DNA of 51,245 nucleotides from Nostoc sp. T09 (GTDB lineage Bacteria > Cyanobacteriota > Cyanobacteriia > Cyanobacteriales > Nostocaceae), in assembly GCF_002154695.1 (NCBI RefSeq), contig NZ_MTAV01000153.1:284-51528 (forward strand), in the 5' to 3' direction. The notes under the pieces are model-generated. The model made no database searches. It had not been told where the DNA came from and saw only the letters and a list, made by a program, of their open reading frames with translations. Below are positions 21,339-28,800 of the stretch, piece by piece. Made by a program: the position numbers and the translations under genes. The number at the start of each line of letters is the position of its first letter. Positions within the stretch are counted from its first letter, which is position 1.

Positions 21339-22619
21339 ATGACCTCAACCCTGGTAAAATTTCCTCGTCTTAATGCTCCAAAGCTGCATCAGTTACCCAA
21401 CGGTTTGACAATAGTAGTAGAGCAAATGCCGATTGATGCTGTTAACCTGAGTTTGTGGATTAAGGTTGGCTCGGCGGTAGAATCCGATACCATTAACGGC
21501 ATGGCTCACTTCTTAGAGCATATGATTTTTAAGGGAACAAAACGCCTAGCTAGCGGCGAATTTGAACGTCGAATTGAAGAGCGGGGAGCCGTTACTAATG
21601 CGGCTACTAGCCAAGACTATACTCACTACTATATAACCACTGCTCCCAAGGATTTTGCCGATCTGGCTCCACTACAAATAGATGTAGTATTTAATCCCAG
21701 TATTGAGGATGATGCTTTTGAGCGGGAACGCTTGGTAGTTCTGGAAGAAATTAAGCGTTCAGAAGATAATCCCCAACGTCGGACTTTTCGGCGGGCGATG
21801 GAGATGGCGTTTGAGCGGTTACCCTATCGCCGTCCGGTATTGGGGCCAGAATCAGTGATTTCCCAACTCCAAGCCCAGCAGATGCGAAATTTCCATAAGG
21901 TTTTTTATCAACCTCAATCAATTACGGCTGTGGCTGTAGGTAATTTGCCTACAGAAGAATTAATTGAAATTGTTGCCCAAGCAATTACTCAAACTACTAA
22001 AACCAAAGACGCTGAAATCTGGATAGACTCAGGACTTAATCCCGAACCGGCGTTTGAAGAAATTGTCCGTCAAGAATTCATTGATGAAGCTCTCCAGCAA
22101 GCACGGCTAGTAATGGTGTGGCGGGTTCCAGGGTTGTTCCCAATTGAACAAACTTATGCATTGGATGTTTTAGCAGGAATTTTAGGACACGGACGGACAT
22201 CAAGGCTAGTGCAGGATTTGCGGGAAGAACGGAGACTGGTGTCTTCGATTTCTGTAAGTAATATGAGTAATCAGCTGCAAGGGACGTTTTTTATTTCGGC
22301 TAAGTGTGCAGTAGAAAACTTACAGGCAGTAGAAGAGGCGATCGCTCAACACATGCGCATGTTACAAACAGAATTAGTGAAAGAATCGGAAATTGCGCGG
22401 GTGCGGCGAAGAGTAGCCAACAGATTTATTTTTGCCAATGAAACACCAAGCGATCGCGCTGGCTTGTATGGTTACTATCAGTCCATGCTAGGAGATTTAG
22501 AACCAGCCTTTAACTACCCTGCGAATATTCAAGCCCAGGAAGCAACCGACTTGATGCAAGCCGCACAACAGTATCTTTCTCCCGATGCTTATGGTGTAGT
22601 TGTCCTCAAGCCAGCATAG
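21339..22619 (+). CDS. M16 family zinc metallopeptidase (insulinase/MPP-beta-like)
   Basis: 426 residues. It has the inverted zinc motif HFLEH at residues 57-61 (MAHFLEHMIFKGT) and the third-ligand region with Glu136/Glu137 (ERLVVLEEIKRSEDNPQ), so this is a catalytically competent M16 subunit. The C-terminal half carries the second M16 domain (RQEFIDEALQQARLVMVWR, ILGHGRTSRLVQDLREER). Members degrade or process peptides; many bacteria carry an active and an inactive subunit in tandem, but here only one gene is seen. There is no signal peptide, so it is probably cytoplasmic. The next gene, a fructosamine kinase, starts after an 80-nt heptamer-repeat spacer. Confidence 0.93.
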   Translation: MTSTLVKFPRLNAPKLHQLPNGLTIVVEQMPIDAVNLSLWIKVGSAVESDTINGMAHFLEHMIFKGTKRLASGEFERRIEERGAVTNAATSQDYTHYYITTAPKDFADLAPLQIDVVFNPSIEDDAFERERLVVLEEIKRSEDNPQRRTFRRAMEMAFERLPYRRPVLGPESVISQLQAQQMRNFHKVFYQPQSITAVAVGNLPTEELIEIVAQAITQTTKTKDAEIWIDSGLNPEPAFEEIVRQEFIDEALQQARLVMVWRVPGLFPIEQTYALDVLAGILGHGRTSRLVQDLREERRLVSSISVSNMSNQLQGTFFISAKCAVENLQAVEEAIAQHMRMLQTELVKESEIARVRRRVANRFIFANETPSDRAGLYGYYQSMLGDLEPAFNYPANIQAQEATDLMQAAQQYLSPDAYGVVVLKPA

Positions 22620-22701
22620 GGCATAGGGCATTGAGCATTGGGTATGGGAAGGAGGACAAGGGAAGGGGAACAAAAGCAACAAATGACAAATGACAAACAC
22701 G
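22617..22701. repeat. short heptamer tandem repeats
   Basis: The spacer contains GGGCATA/GGGCATT/GAGCATT/GGGTATG-type heptamers followed by ATGACAA units running up to the next gene. Such short tandem heptamers are typical of Nostocales intergenic regions. They create extra ATG triplets just ahead of the true start. Confidence 0.7.
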
Positions 22702-23583
22702 ATGTGGACAGAAATTGATGCCCATATTAGCCAAGTGATTGGCGAAAAATTTCAGAGTCAGCAAAAGCGGTCTGTGAGTGGTGGGTGCATTAACCAAGGC
22801 TACGCTGTCTCTGATAATCAACGCACTTACTTTGTCAAGCTCAATCAAGCATCTCAAATCGCCATGTTTGAGGCTGAGGCGCTGGGGTTGGAGGAAATGC
22901 TCATCACAGCTAGTATTCGTGTTCCTCAACCCTTGTGCTGGGGTACGGCGGGTAATTCTGCCTACATTGTGTTGGAATGCTTGGAAATGGGAGGTGCTTC
23001 GACTACGCTCAGCAACCGTAATAGCAAATCTTGGTCTGAGATGGGGCGGAAGCTAGCGGCGATGCATAAAGCGACTAGCAGTCAAGGTTTTGGTTGGAAA
23101 ATTAACAATACTATTGGTTCCACACCCCAAATCAACACTTGGACAGCAGACTGGGCACAATTTTATGCTAAACATCGCTTGGGTTATCAATTTCAGTTAG
23201 CTAGGCGGCGGGGGGGTAATTTTCCCAAGCAAGAGAAGTTACTAGCTGCTATCCCGGAATTATTGGCAGATCATCAGGTAGAACCTTCCTTGGTACACGG
23301 CGATTTATGGGGAGGGAATGCTGGGTGTACTGTTTCTGGAGAACCAGTGATTTTCGATCCTGCAACTTATTTTGGCGATCGCGAAGTTGATATCGCCATG
23401 ACAGAATTATTTGGTGGTTTCCCAGCAGCTTTTTATCAAGCTTATAACGAAGTCTTTCCGTTGGATGCAGGTTATGAGCAAAGAAAAACACTTTATAACC
23501 TGTATCACATTCTCAATCACTTCAATTTATTTGGCGGCGGTTATGGTTCCCAGGCGAACCGGATGATTGACCAAATTGTATAA
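22702..23583 (+). CDS. fructosamine kinase / ketosamine-3-kinase family protein
   Basis: 293 residues from the ATG at 22702 (MWTEIDAHISQVIGEKF). An ATG 12 nt earlier lies within a heptamer repeat and is less likely. Family features are SGGCINQGYAV (nucleotide loop), TYFVKLNQ with the ATP-binding Lys, FEAEALGLEEM, and the catalytic SLVHGDLWGGNAG followed by FDPATYFGDREVDIAMTELFGGF. These enzymes phosphorylate ketosamines on glycated proteins or free sugars-amines, leading to deglycation; this is known for the family and not shown for this member. It is followed within 12 nt by the VapBC-like pair, so read-through is possible. Confidence 0.9.
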   Translation: MWTEIDAHISQVIGEKFQSQQKRSVSGGCINQGYAVSDNQRTYFVKLNQASQIAMFEAEALGLEEMLITASIRVPQPLCWGTAGNSAYIVLECLEMGGASTTLSNRNSKSWSEMGRKLAAMHKATSSQGFGWKINNTIGSTPQINTWTADWAQFYAKHRLGYQFQLARRRGGNFPKQEKLLAAIPELLADHQVEPSLVHGDLWGGNAGCTVSGEPVIFDPATYFGDREVDIAMTELFGGFPAAFYQAYNEVFPLDAGYEQRKTLYNLYHILNHFNLFGGGYGSQANRMIDQIV

Positions 23584-23595
23584 GGATAAATAGAA

Positions 23596-23850
23596 ATGCA
23601 AAGTATTAAAATACGTTCCCGTGTAGGACACGATGGCATTTTACATTTAGAAGTTCCGGTAGACTTGAAGGATAAAGAAGTAGAAGTAATGGTAATTTAT
23701 CAGCCAATTGAAGCCACTACCCTAACAAAAACACTAGAAGAATTAGGATGGCCTCCCGGTTTTTTTGAACAGACTTATGGCAGTTGTCAAGATGACCAAA
23801 TTGTTATCGATTCTGAAGGAGATTTTGAAAATAGAGAAGAAATTGTGTGA
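23596..23850 (+). CDS. small antitoxin-like protein (VapB role)
   Basis: 84 residues. The N-terminus IKIRSRVGHDGILHLEVPVDLKDKEVEVMVIYQ has the beta-strand pattern seen in short antitoxins with an AbrB-like or strand-rich N-terminus, and the C-terminal part (LEELGWPPGFFEQTYGS) is the sort of segment that binds a PIN toxin. Its stop overlaps the start of the PIN gene by 4 nt (GTGA), a strong sign of translational coupling as in toxin-antitoxin pairs. I call it by context more than by its own sequence. Confidence 0.8.
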   Translation: MQSIKIRSRVGHDGILHLEVPVDLKDKEVEVMVIYQPIEATTLTKTLEELGWPPGFFEQTYGSCQDDQIVIDSEGDFENREEIV

Positions 23851-24251
23851 GGTATTTGTTAGATACTAATGTTTGCGCTCGTTATCTCAATGGTAAATCG
23901 CCAGCAGTCAGGCAACGTTTACGGGCAACAAATAGGGAAGATATTGCTGTTTGTTCTGTAGTCAAAGCAGAACTATTTTATGGTGCAATGCGGAGTAATA
24001 ATTCTGAAACCACACTCACCAGACAGCAACAGTTTCTCAATTTATTTGTTTCTTTCCCCTTTGATGATGTAGCAGCAATAATTTATGGACAAGTTCGTGC
24101 AGAATTGGCAGCTAAGGGTACTCCTATTGGCCCGAATGATTTGCAGATAGCGGCTATAGCGATCGCTAATAATTTGATATTAGTAACGCACAATACGGGA
24201 GAATTTGGTCGTGTAAATGGATTACAAATTGAAGATTGGGAAGAATCTTGA
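23847..24251 (+). CDS. vapC: PIN-domain ribonuclease toxin (VapC-like)
   Basis: 134 residues, starting at a GTG that overlaps the upstream antitoxin stop by 4 nt. The PIN acidic residues are visible: Asp6 in MRYLLDTN, Glu42 in VVKAELFYGA and Asp98 in IGPNDLQIAAIA, followed by ILVTHNTGEFGRV. VapC toxins cut RNA, often tRNA or rRNA, when freed from their antitoxin. The pair sits directly beside the CRISPR island, on the side of its WYL regulator. The active site looks complete. The target cannot be predicted. Confidence 0.92.
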   Translation: MRYLLDTNVCARYLNGKSPAVRQRLRATNREDIAVCSVVKAELFYGAMRSNNSETTLTRQQQFLNLFVSFPFDDVAAIIYGQVRAELAAKGTPIGPNDLQIAAIAIANNLILVTHNTGEFGRVNGLQIEDWEES

Positions 24252-24360
24252 ACCAGATATGCACGAATAACAAGATAACTACCCTTTACTAGCATAATTT
24301 CTCTTATTCGGGCAAATTTATACTTTTATTATAGCTTTTATATGCTGCAAGGCTATATAA

Positions 24361-24550
24361 GTTGATTTAGGAGTCATGACGTTAATAGACGATTCAAAAA
24401 CTTAAAATACGAATCATAAACTTGATTTGCGAGCCAGAAACTTAAAATACGATTCAAAAACTTAATTTGCGAGTCGCAAACTTAAAACATGAGTCAGAAA
24501 CTTAATTTACAAGTCGCAAAAGTTGATTTGCAACTCGTAAATTTAATTTA
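24361..24550. repeat. tandem array of about nine 20-bp palindrome-like units
   Basis: From 24361 the sequence repeats every 20 bp (one unit is 21) up to the stop codon of the WYL gene. Units look like CTTAATTTGCGAGTCGCAAA (24461-24480), and alternate copies carry ATACGATTC in place of TTTGCGAGTC. The best unit contains the perfect palindrome TTTGCGA-G-TCGCAAA; others are imperfect versions (TTTACAAGTCGCAAA, TTTGCAACTCGTAAA). The array ends exactly where the WYL gene ends. It could be a bank of protein-binding sites, or a structured 3' region of the WYL message. Confidence 0.8.
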
Positions 24551-25414
24551 CTTCCTGGTTTCAATATCGTACAACTGGCATAGAGTGCGGAGTTTTTGTT
24601 TAAGGCGATCGCGTAAATTCTCCGGTGACACCACTACACAATCTGGGGCGTACTGCATAACTTCGCGGCTAAACCAAAAGGTATTAGATACTCGCCTGAT
24701 AACTCGCTTAACTCGTGGTTGATCTGGTAGCCATTCGTTGATATCGTCTTCTGGTTTGACTTGATAGGCAAAAGCTAAACCTGCAAATAAGTGCATTTCT
24801 ACTGTTATTTCATCCAAATTAGTACGCCATTTACCAGAAATTGAAGTCACAGCAGCATCGGTAATCCGGTCTAATCGTAAACTCCAGTTGTGAAGTAGTT
24901 CTGGTATATCAAAGTTTCCTTCAGTTTCCTCACACCAGCAATCAAGATATTGACGCTTTTCGTGCGGAGTAACTTTGGCGTGACGAACTGTGAAATTGAG
25001 TAAGCGCCCTGCTGCATCTTGATAAGAAAGCTGAAATGGTTGGTTTCGCAGGATGTAGTTATCTATTTGTAAGCGCCAAGCTGGGGGCAGATTTTTTAGG
25101 AAACCTTCGATTTCAGTTCGCAGTGGGATTGATAATTCGCTGCGTTCTAAAAGTAAGTTTGCAATGATTTGGGCTTGTTCGATTTGTCCAATATCGGTTA
25201 ATGCACCAATACAGCGATGTAACGCCCTGATGCGGGATTCTGACCAGTTGTTGTTATTACCGATGAGTAACTTACGTTGGGCGATCTCTTCTATCAACTT
25301 GGATATGTTCGGGCGATCGCCCCACTTCATACCGAATTCTAGAGCGATCGCTTCTAGCTCGGCTTTATCACGTTCTGATATCGACAGTGTAATAGATTGA
25401 CCTTTTCGACTCAT
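24548..25414 (-). CDS. WYL-domain transcriptional regulator of the type I-D locus
   Basis: 288 residues from the ATG at 25414 (MSRKGQSITLSISERDKAELEAIA); a longer frame to 25489 overlaps the cas3' upstream region and lacks support. The N-terminus looks like a ribbon-helix-helix or short helical DNA-binding part, and the middle and C-terminal parts (about 130-285) are WYL/WCX-like with LSYQDAAGRLLNFTVRHAKVTPHEKRQYLDCWCE and SREVMQYAPDCVVVSPENLRDRLKQKL. WYL proteins bind nucleic acids or nucleotides and control defence loci. In Synechocystis a WYL protein (Sll7009) beside a type I-D locus represses its crRNAs. Here the gene is divergent from cas3', with about 100 nt between the starts. Confidence 0.85.
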   Translation of the reverse strand: MSRKGQSITLSISERDKAELEAIALEFGMKWGDRPNISKLIEEIAQRKLLIGNNNNWSESRIRALHRCIGALTDIGQIEQAQIIANLLLERSELSIPLRTEIEGFLKNLPPAWRLQIDNYILRNQPFQLSYQDAAGRLLNFTVRHAKVTPHEKRQYLDCWCEETEGNFDIPELLHNWSLRLDRITDAAVTSISGKWRTNLDEITVEMHLFAGLAFAYQVKPEDDINEWLPDQPRVKRVIRRVSNTFWFSREVMQYAPDCVVVSPENLRDRLKQKLRTLCQLYDIETRK

Positions 25415-25523
25415 TAAAAATGTCCGTATACTTTGTACATATCTTCTCTTGCTAACTTCTATTTTGCGTGCCAATATGGATTTTAACAACCAGTTACGGA
25501 CACTATTTAAGTGTATGTCCGAA
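25415..25523. promoter_or_regulatory. divergent WYL/cas3' promoter with three TGTCCG sites
   Basis: The roughly 100-nt divergent region contains TGTCCGTA (25421-25428), its inverted copy TACGGACA (25495-25502) and TGTCCGAA (25516-25523), the last overlapping the cas3' ATG. Repeated sites on both sides of a shared promoter fit operators for the adjacent WYL regulator. The role is inferred; the motif copies are seen directly. Confidence 0.55.
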
Positions 25524-27692
25524 AATTACAGAATTACTCTCAAGCCTGTTTACTCGCAAACCGTCCCGACACCTGACGGGGTTAAATTACCTAAAGATTG
25601 GTTACTTTCTTGGCATCAAACCGCAACCTTAGAAGCATTGCGCGATCCAAATATTGATGTCGTATTCAACACTGCGATGACTGGCGATGGTAAAAGTCTA
25701 GCGGCTTATTTGGAGGTTCTTCAGGGTGAATTTTCTGCAATCGGACTTTACCCAACCAATGAACTCGCCCGCGATCAAGAAATGCAGATTAGAGGATATG
25801 TTGAGAAATTTCAGCCAGAGAATCAGCCGCGTGTAGTGCGACTGAGTGGGGCTGATTTAGAAATTTATGCTGAAAATGAAGGATTGAAAAAAGGAGCTGC
25901 GATCGCAACTCTGACTAACCAGAGAGAAGCATTATTAACCAACCCTGATATTTTTCACTACCTACATCGAGGTGCTTATATAATTCGTGGCGATAGTCCA
26001 GATAAACTATGGGGCAGAATTGATAAAGATTTTGACTTGTTTATTTTTGATGAATTTCATGTTTTTGCTGCTCCCCAAATTGCTAGTGTTATTAACACAA
26101 TGTTGTTAATTCGCTGTACTAATCGCCGCAAGAAATTTCTGTTTCTCTCAGCCACACCAGATACAAACTTAATTGGGCGATTAGAAAAAGCAGGATTTCG
26201 TTGTAAAGAAATTGATCCTCTAAAACAAAATAAATATCAGTTTCCCGACACACCAGAGCAAGGTAAGCAACTGCAAACACAGGGATGGCGGCAGGTAGCA
26301 CGGACAATTTCTTTGAAATTTATTCCTTTAGAACCATCATTTAAAGCTTCGGAAACCTGGCTAAAAGAAAATACTGATTTGATTTTGGCTCAGTTTCAGC
26401 AGTATCCAGGAAGTAAAGGCGCAATTATCCTTAACTCAATCGCAGCAGTCAAACGCCTAACTCAATTTTTTCGGGGAATATTACAACCTTACGGATTGAA
26501 AGTTGGAGAGAATACAGGGCTATCGGGGAAAGGAGAAAAGGAACGAAGTCTTTATGCTGACTTGGTTATTGGTACTAGCACAATTGATGTTGGAGTTGAT
26601 TTTAAAATAAATTTTCTAATTTTTGAATCATCCGATGCAGGTAACTTTATCCAACGTTTAGGACGCTTAGGAAGGCATGACGAATATGAAAAAGATGGAC
26701 AAATAGTTAAGTTTGAGAATTTCACAGCTTTTTCTCTAGTTCCTAACTTTTTGGTAGAGCGATTATTTAAGGGTGATACTCCACCGTTAGAAGTGAATAA
26801 TATTTATGATCGCCCCTCTTTTCACAATACAATTACTGAGAATTATCGACAAATCAACGATTTTCGTGGTTATTATCGTCGTTGGGGGGCTGTGCAATCA
26901 TTTTGGTTATGTTATCAACTGAGCGATCGCACAATTAAACAACAGTATGCACAAAGCCGAGACAAGTTTCAAGAAGCCTGTGAACAAGTATTTGACGCGA
27001 GTTTGAAGTCACAAGCTGGGCGCATTAAAGGATGGGCGAGAGACTGGCAAGAACTTTCCAGTAAATCAGGAAATCCTATTGCTGAGGATGCTGCTAGTTT
27101 TCGAGGTTCAAGTCCTTTGCAATGTGGTTTATATGACTTAACAGAAGAAAACGAGGCAGATAGATTTAAAACCTACGATTTGCCGGGTATTTTGGGCAAT
27201 TTAGAAATTGAAATGTGGACGGAAGCGGCATTTATACGGACACTCAAAGAAACCGCAGAACGCACCGGACAACCTATTGCCAAAGGTAGATTTGCTCATT
27301 GTCTAGCATTTATGAGGTTGCGTTCCTACCGAGAGGAACGGCTGAACTGGAAGTTTACCTATTCTGGAAACTTGCAGCCAATTGCTGACGCTTGGAAAGT
27401 TCAGGTTTTGACTGGTGTAGAAATTTGGCAACCTGACAACTATTGGGTTGGGGAAATTAACAAACGCCTCAAAAAGGAAGGTTTGGTTTGTTACGTGATT
27501 CGCCGTCCTCTTGCTGAAGTGCGGATGCGGCTAAGGCTACCGATGAATTTTCAGATTTATGGCATTAGCGATCAGTATAGCTTTCATGATGCTACTGCAC
27601 CCTATGCGATCGCTTTTGGTCACTCTGCACTACTGCTGGATACGCTTGCTTATACGTTTAAAAGCAAAGGAGATGAGATATGGATTGCTTGA
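25515..27692 (+). CDS. cas3: type I-D CRISPR-associated helicase Cas3'
   Basis: 725 residues from the ATG at 25515 (MSENYRITLKPVYSQ); in-frame starts up to 25449 would overlap the WYL gene's 5' region. This superfamily 2 helicase has Walker A TAMTGDGKS (about 53-61), the DEFH box at 179-182, motif III SATP (212-215) and motif VI RLGRLGRHDEYE. There is no HD nuclease domain, as expected in type I-D, where that domain is in Cas10d. It unwinds target DNA for interference. It is the first gene of the cas operon. Its stop is followed at once by a reversed CRISPR-repeat copy, and the next cas gene is 2.1 kb away, an unusual interruption. Confidence 0.95.
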   Translation: MSENYRITLKPVYSQTVPTPDGVKLPKDWLLSWHQTATLEALRDPNIDVVFNTAMTGDGKSLAAYLEVLQGEFSAIGLYPTNELARDQEMQIRGYVEKFQPENQPRVVRLSGADLEIYAENEGLKKGAAIATLTNQREALLTNPDIFHYLHRGAYIIRGDSPDKLWGRIDKDFDLFIFDEFHVFAAPQIASVINTMLLIRCTNRRKKFLFLSATPDTNLIGRLEKAGFRCKEIDPLKQNKYQFPDTPEQGKQLQTQGWRQVARTISLKFIPLEPSFKASETWLKENTDLILAQFQQYPGSKGAIILNSIAAVKRLTQFFRGILQPYGLKVGENTGLSGKGEKERSLYADLVIGTSTIDVGVDFKINFLIFESSDAGNFIQRLGRLGRHDEYEKDGQIVKFENFTAFSLVPNFLVERLFKGDTPPLEVNNIYDRPSFHNTITENYRQINDFRGYYRRWGAVQSFWLCYQLSDRTIKQQYAQSRDKFQEACEQVFDASLKSQAGRIKGWARDWQELSSKSGNPIAEDAASFRGSSPLQCGLYDLTEENEADRFKTYDLPGILGNLEIEMWTEAAFIRTLKETAERTGQPIAKGRFAHCLAFMRLRSYREERLNWKFTYSGNLQPIADAWKVQVLTGVEIWQPDNYWVGEINKRLKKEGLVCYVIRRPLAEVRMRLRLPMNFQIYGISDQYSFHDATAPYAIAFGHSALLLDTLAYTFKSKGDEIWIA

Positions 27693-27693
27693 G

Positions 27694-27933
27694 GTTTCAA
27701 TCCCTGATAGGGATTTTGGTTAATGTATGACAAGAGCTTACGGTTTTAAGCACAGACTTATTCGTTTCAATCCCTAATAGGGATTTTAAAGGATTGTTTT
27801 TTGTGCGCGTAAAGCTCCTCATACATTAAGGATTTCATGAATAGTCAAATAAATCAAGGCTTTTAGTTTTAAGTACATTGAAGTAGACATCTATCCGTTT
27901 CAATCCCTAATAGGGAATTTAATAGGTGGTTGA
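27694..27933 (-). CRISPR. degenerate mini-CRISPR: three isolated reversed repeat copies inside the cas operon
   Basis: Three copies of the conserved half of the array repeat lie in reverse orientation, beginning GTTTCAATCCCT at 27694, 27764 and 27897. Each keeps the stem and the ATTGAAAC handle. The first matches the main repeat over about 31 nt; the other two carry TAATAGGG in place of TGATAGGG, like the decayed repeats at the end of the main array. Copies one and two are exactly 70 nt apart, leaving a 33-nt spacer (27731-27763), which is one normal repeat-spacer unit; the third is 133 nt on. The main array has no copy with this spacer. On the minus strand this could be processed by Cas6 into a crRNA-like guide. 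Confidence 0.75.
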
Positions 27934-27974
27934 ATACGTCAAAGCTTACAACTTGTTGAATAGGTCTAAGCTTA
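27929..27974. repeat. direct repeat pair downstream of the mini-CRISPR
   Basis: GTTGAATACGTCAAAGCTTA (27929-27948) recurs as GTTGAATAGGTCTAAGCTTA (27955-27974), 18 of 20 bases identical with a 26-nt period. It lies between the last reversed repeat copy and the small winged-helix gene. The function is unknown; it could be a pair of protein-binding sites. Confidence 0.7.
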
Positions 27975-28082
27975 ATCATAAAGTCAAAAAAATGCTTGAC
28001 AACAGCTATCGCATTATGTAGCGTCAGATTATACAAATTACTGAAGTCCATGCAAAACAAGCATTTGGGCTGAAGTATTCGT

Positions 28083-28310
28083 ATGACAAAGTTTTTAAAG
28101 GAGGTGATAATCATACTTGTTAAATTGACAAACCTTGACCGACTAATTTCACTTCTCAAAGATGGTAAGTGGCATTCAAGCGACGAACTAGCCATAAAAG
28201 TTAGTTGGCGATTTGGACACACGGTGTTTGAAGCTCGCAAGAAAGGCTACTTAATTGAAAAGCGAAAAGTTGCTCATAACCAATTTCAATATCGGTTATT
28301 GGCAGCATAA
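28083..28310 (+). CDS. small winged-helix/HTH-like protein within the cas locus
   Basis: Up to 75 residues. The part from about residue 16 (TNLDRLISLLKDGKWHSSDELAIKVSWRFGHTVFEARKKGYLIEKRK) reads as a winged helix-turn-helix: helix, 'DELA' turn, recognition helix and a wing ending FQYRLL. The start is uncertain. The only ATG (28083) lacks a ribosome site, yet AAGGAGGTGAT at 28098-28108, a perfect match to the 16S anti-Shine-Dalgarno, lies inside the frame and points at codons ATC/ATA (28110-28115) rather than ATG or GTG. It may be a DNA-binding regulator of the genes around it, but no function is shown. Confidence 0.6.
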   Translation: MTKFLKEVIIILVKLTNLDRLISLLKDGKWHSSDELAIKVSWRFGHTVFEARKKGYLIEKRKVAHNQFQYRLLAA

Positions 28311-28329
28311 CTGATGCGATAGCTTATCT

Positions 28330-28361
28330 GGGGATTTCTCTAGCTAAATTAGAGAATCCCC
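28330..28361. terminator. strong hairpin after the winged-helix gene
   Basis: GGGGATTTCTCTA (28330-28342) pairs with TAGAGAATCCCC (28350-28361) around a 7-nt loop, a stem of about 12 bp with one bulged base. It lies 20 nt after the stop codon. There is no T-run after it, so it may be a processing or stability hairpin rather than a true intrinsic terminator. Confidence 0.5.
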
Positions 28362-28366
28362 ATCTC

Positions 28367-28507
28367 AGAGGGAAGCTCATTAGCAGCTTGCGGTATTAAG
28401 GTCAGGCGTAGGTAGTCTCTATCCCCAACAGATTTAAAGCTGATGGTTGAGCGAGTCACTGGTAACACCAAATCTTAAAGCAATGAGTTTTAGTAAAGCT
28501 TCCCTCT
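28367..28507. repeat. 141-bp element with 11-bp perfect inverted ends
   Basis: AGAGGGAAGCT (28367-28377) is the exact reverse complement of AGCTTCCCTCT (28497-28507). The stretch between has no ORF. It could be a small non-autonomous mobile element (MITE) or a long-range RNA stem in the leader of the DUF433-nuclease genes. No clear target-site duplication is visible. Confidence 0.45.
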
Positions 28508-28561
28508 TTCCTACCAATCACAGGAAATAGTCAATAAACTTAAACATTTTGAAGGTAAACA

Positions 28562-28783
28562 ATGAACGAACAACAACTTTTAGAAAGAATCACAGTCAAC
28601 CCCAAAATCTTTGACGGTAAACCAATTATTCGAGGTCATCGCCTTGCGGTTGAACATATTTTTGGGATGTTGGCGGCAGGAGATACTATCGAAACCTTGC
28701 TAGAAAGTTATCCCTGGTTAGAACGGGAAGATGTACAAGCCTGTTTGCTTTACTATGCGCGTCGGCTAGTCGGTGATGAATAA
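28562..28783 (+). CDS. DUF433 family small protein (antitoxin-like)
   Basis: 73 residues with the DUF433 signature: ITVNPKIFDGKPIIRGHRLAVEHIFGMLAAGD and the helical 'ETLLESYPWLEREDVQACLLYYA'. DUF433 proteins are DNA-binding and usually act as antitoxins beside a PIN-type (Mut7-C) toxin. Here the next gene, 17 nt downstream, is instead a DUF1016 nuclease, so the usual partner is absent or replaced. AAGG lies about 7 nt upstream of the ATG. Close spacing suggests that DUF433, nuclease and cas10d form one transcript. Confidence 0.88.
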   Translation: MNEQQLLERITVNPKIFDGKPIIRGHRLAVEHIFGMLAAGDTIETLLESYPWLEREDVQACLLYYARRLVGDE

Positions 28784-28800
28784 GTTGAACTTTTTCCGCT

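Noticed and set aside
25449-25514. Longer cas3' start at 25449 and longer WYL start at 25489
   Set aside because: Both would make the divergent genes overlap and would swallow the shared promoter with its TGTCCG sites; conserved sequence begins later.
28311-28561. Possible group II intron or retroelement remnant between the winged-helix and DUF433 genes
   Set aside because: No domain V-like sequence and no reverse-transcriptase frame; only a hairpin and inverted ends are visible.
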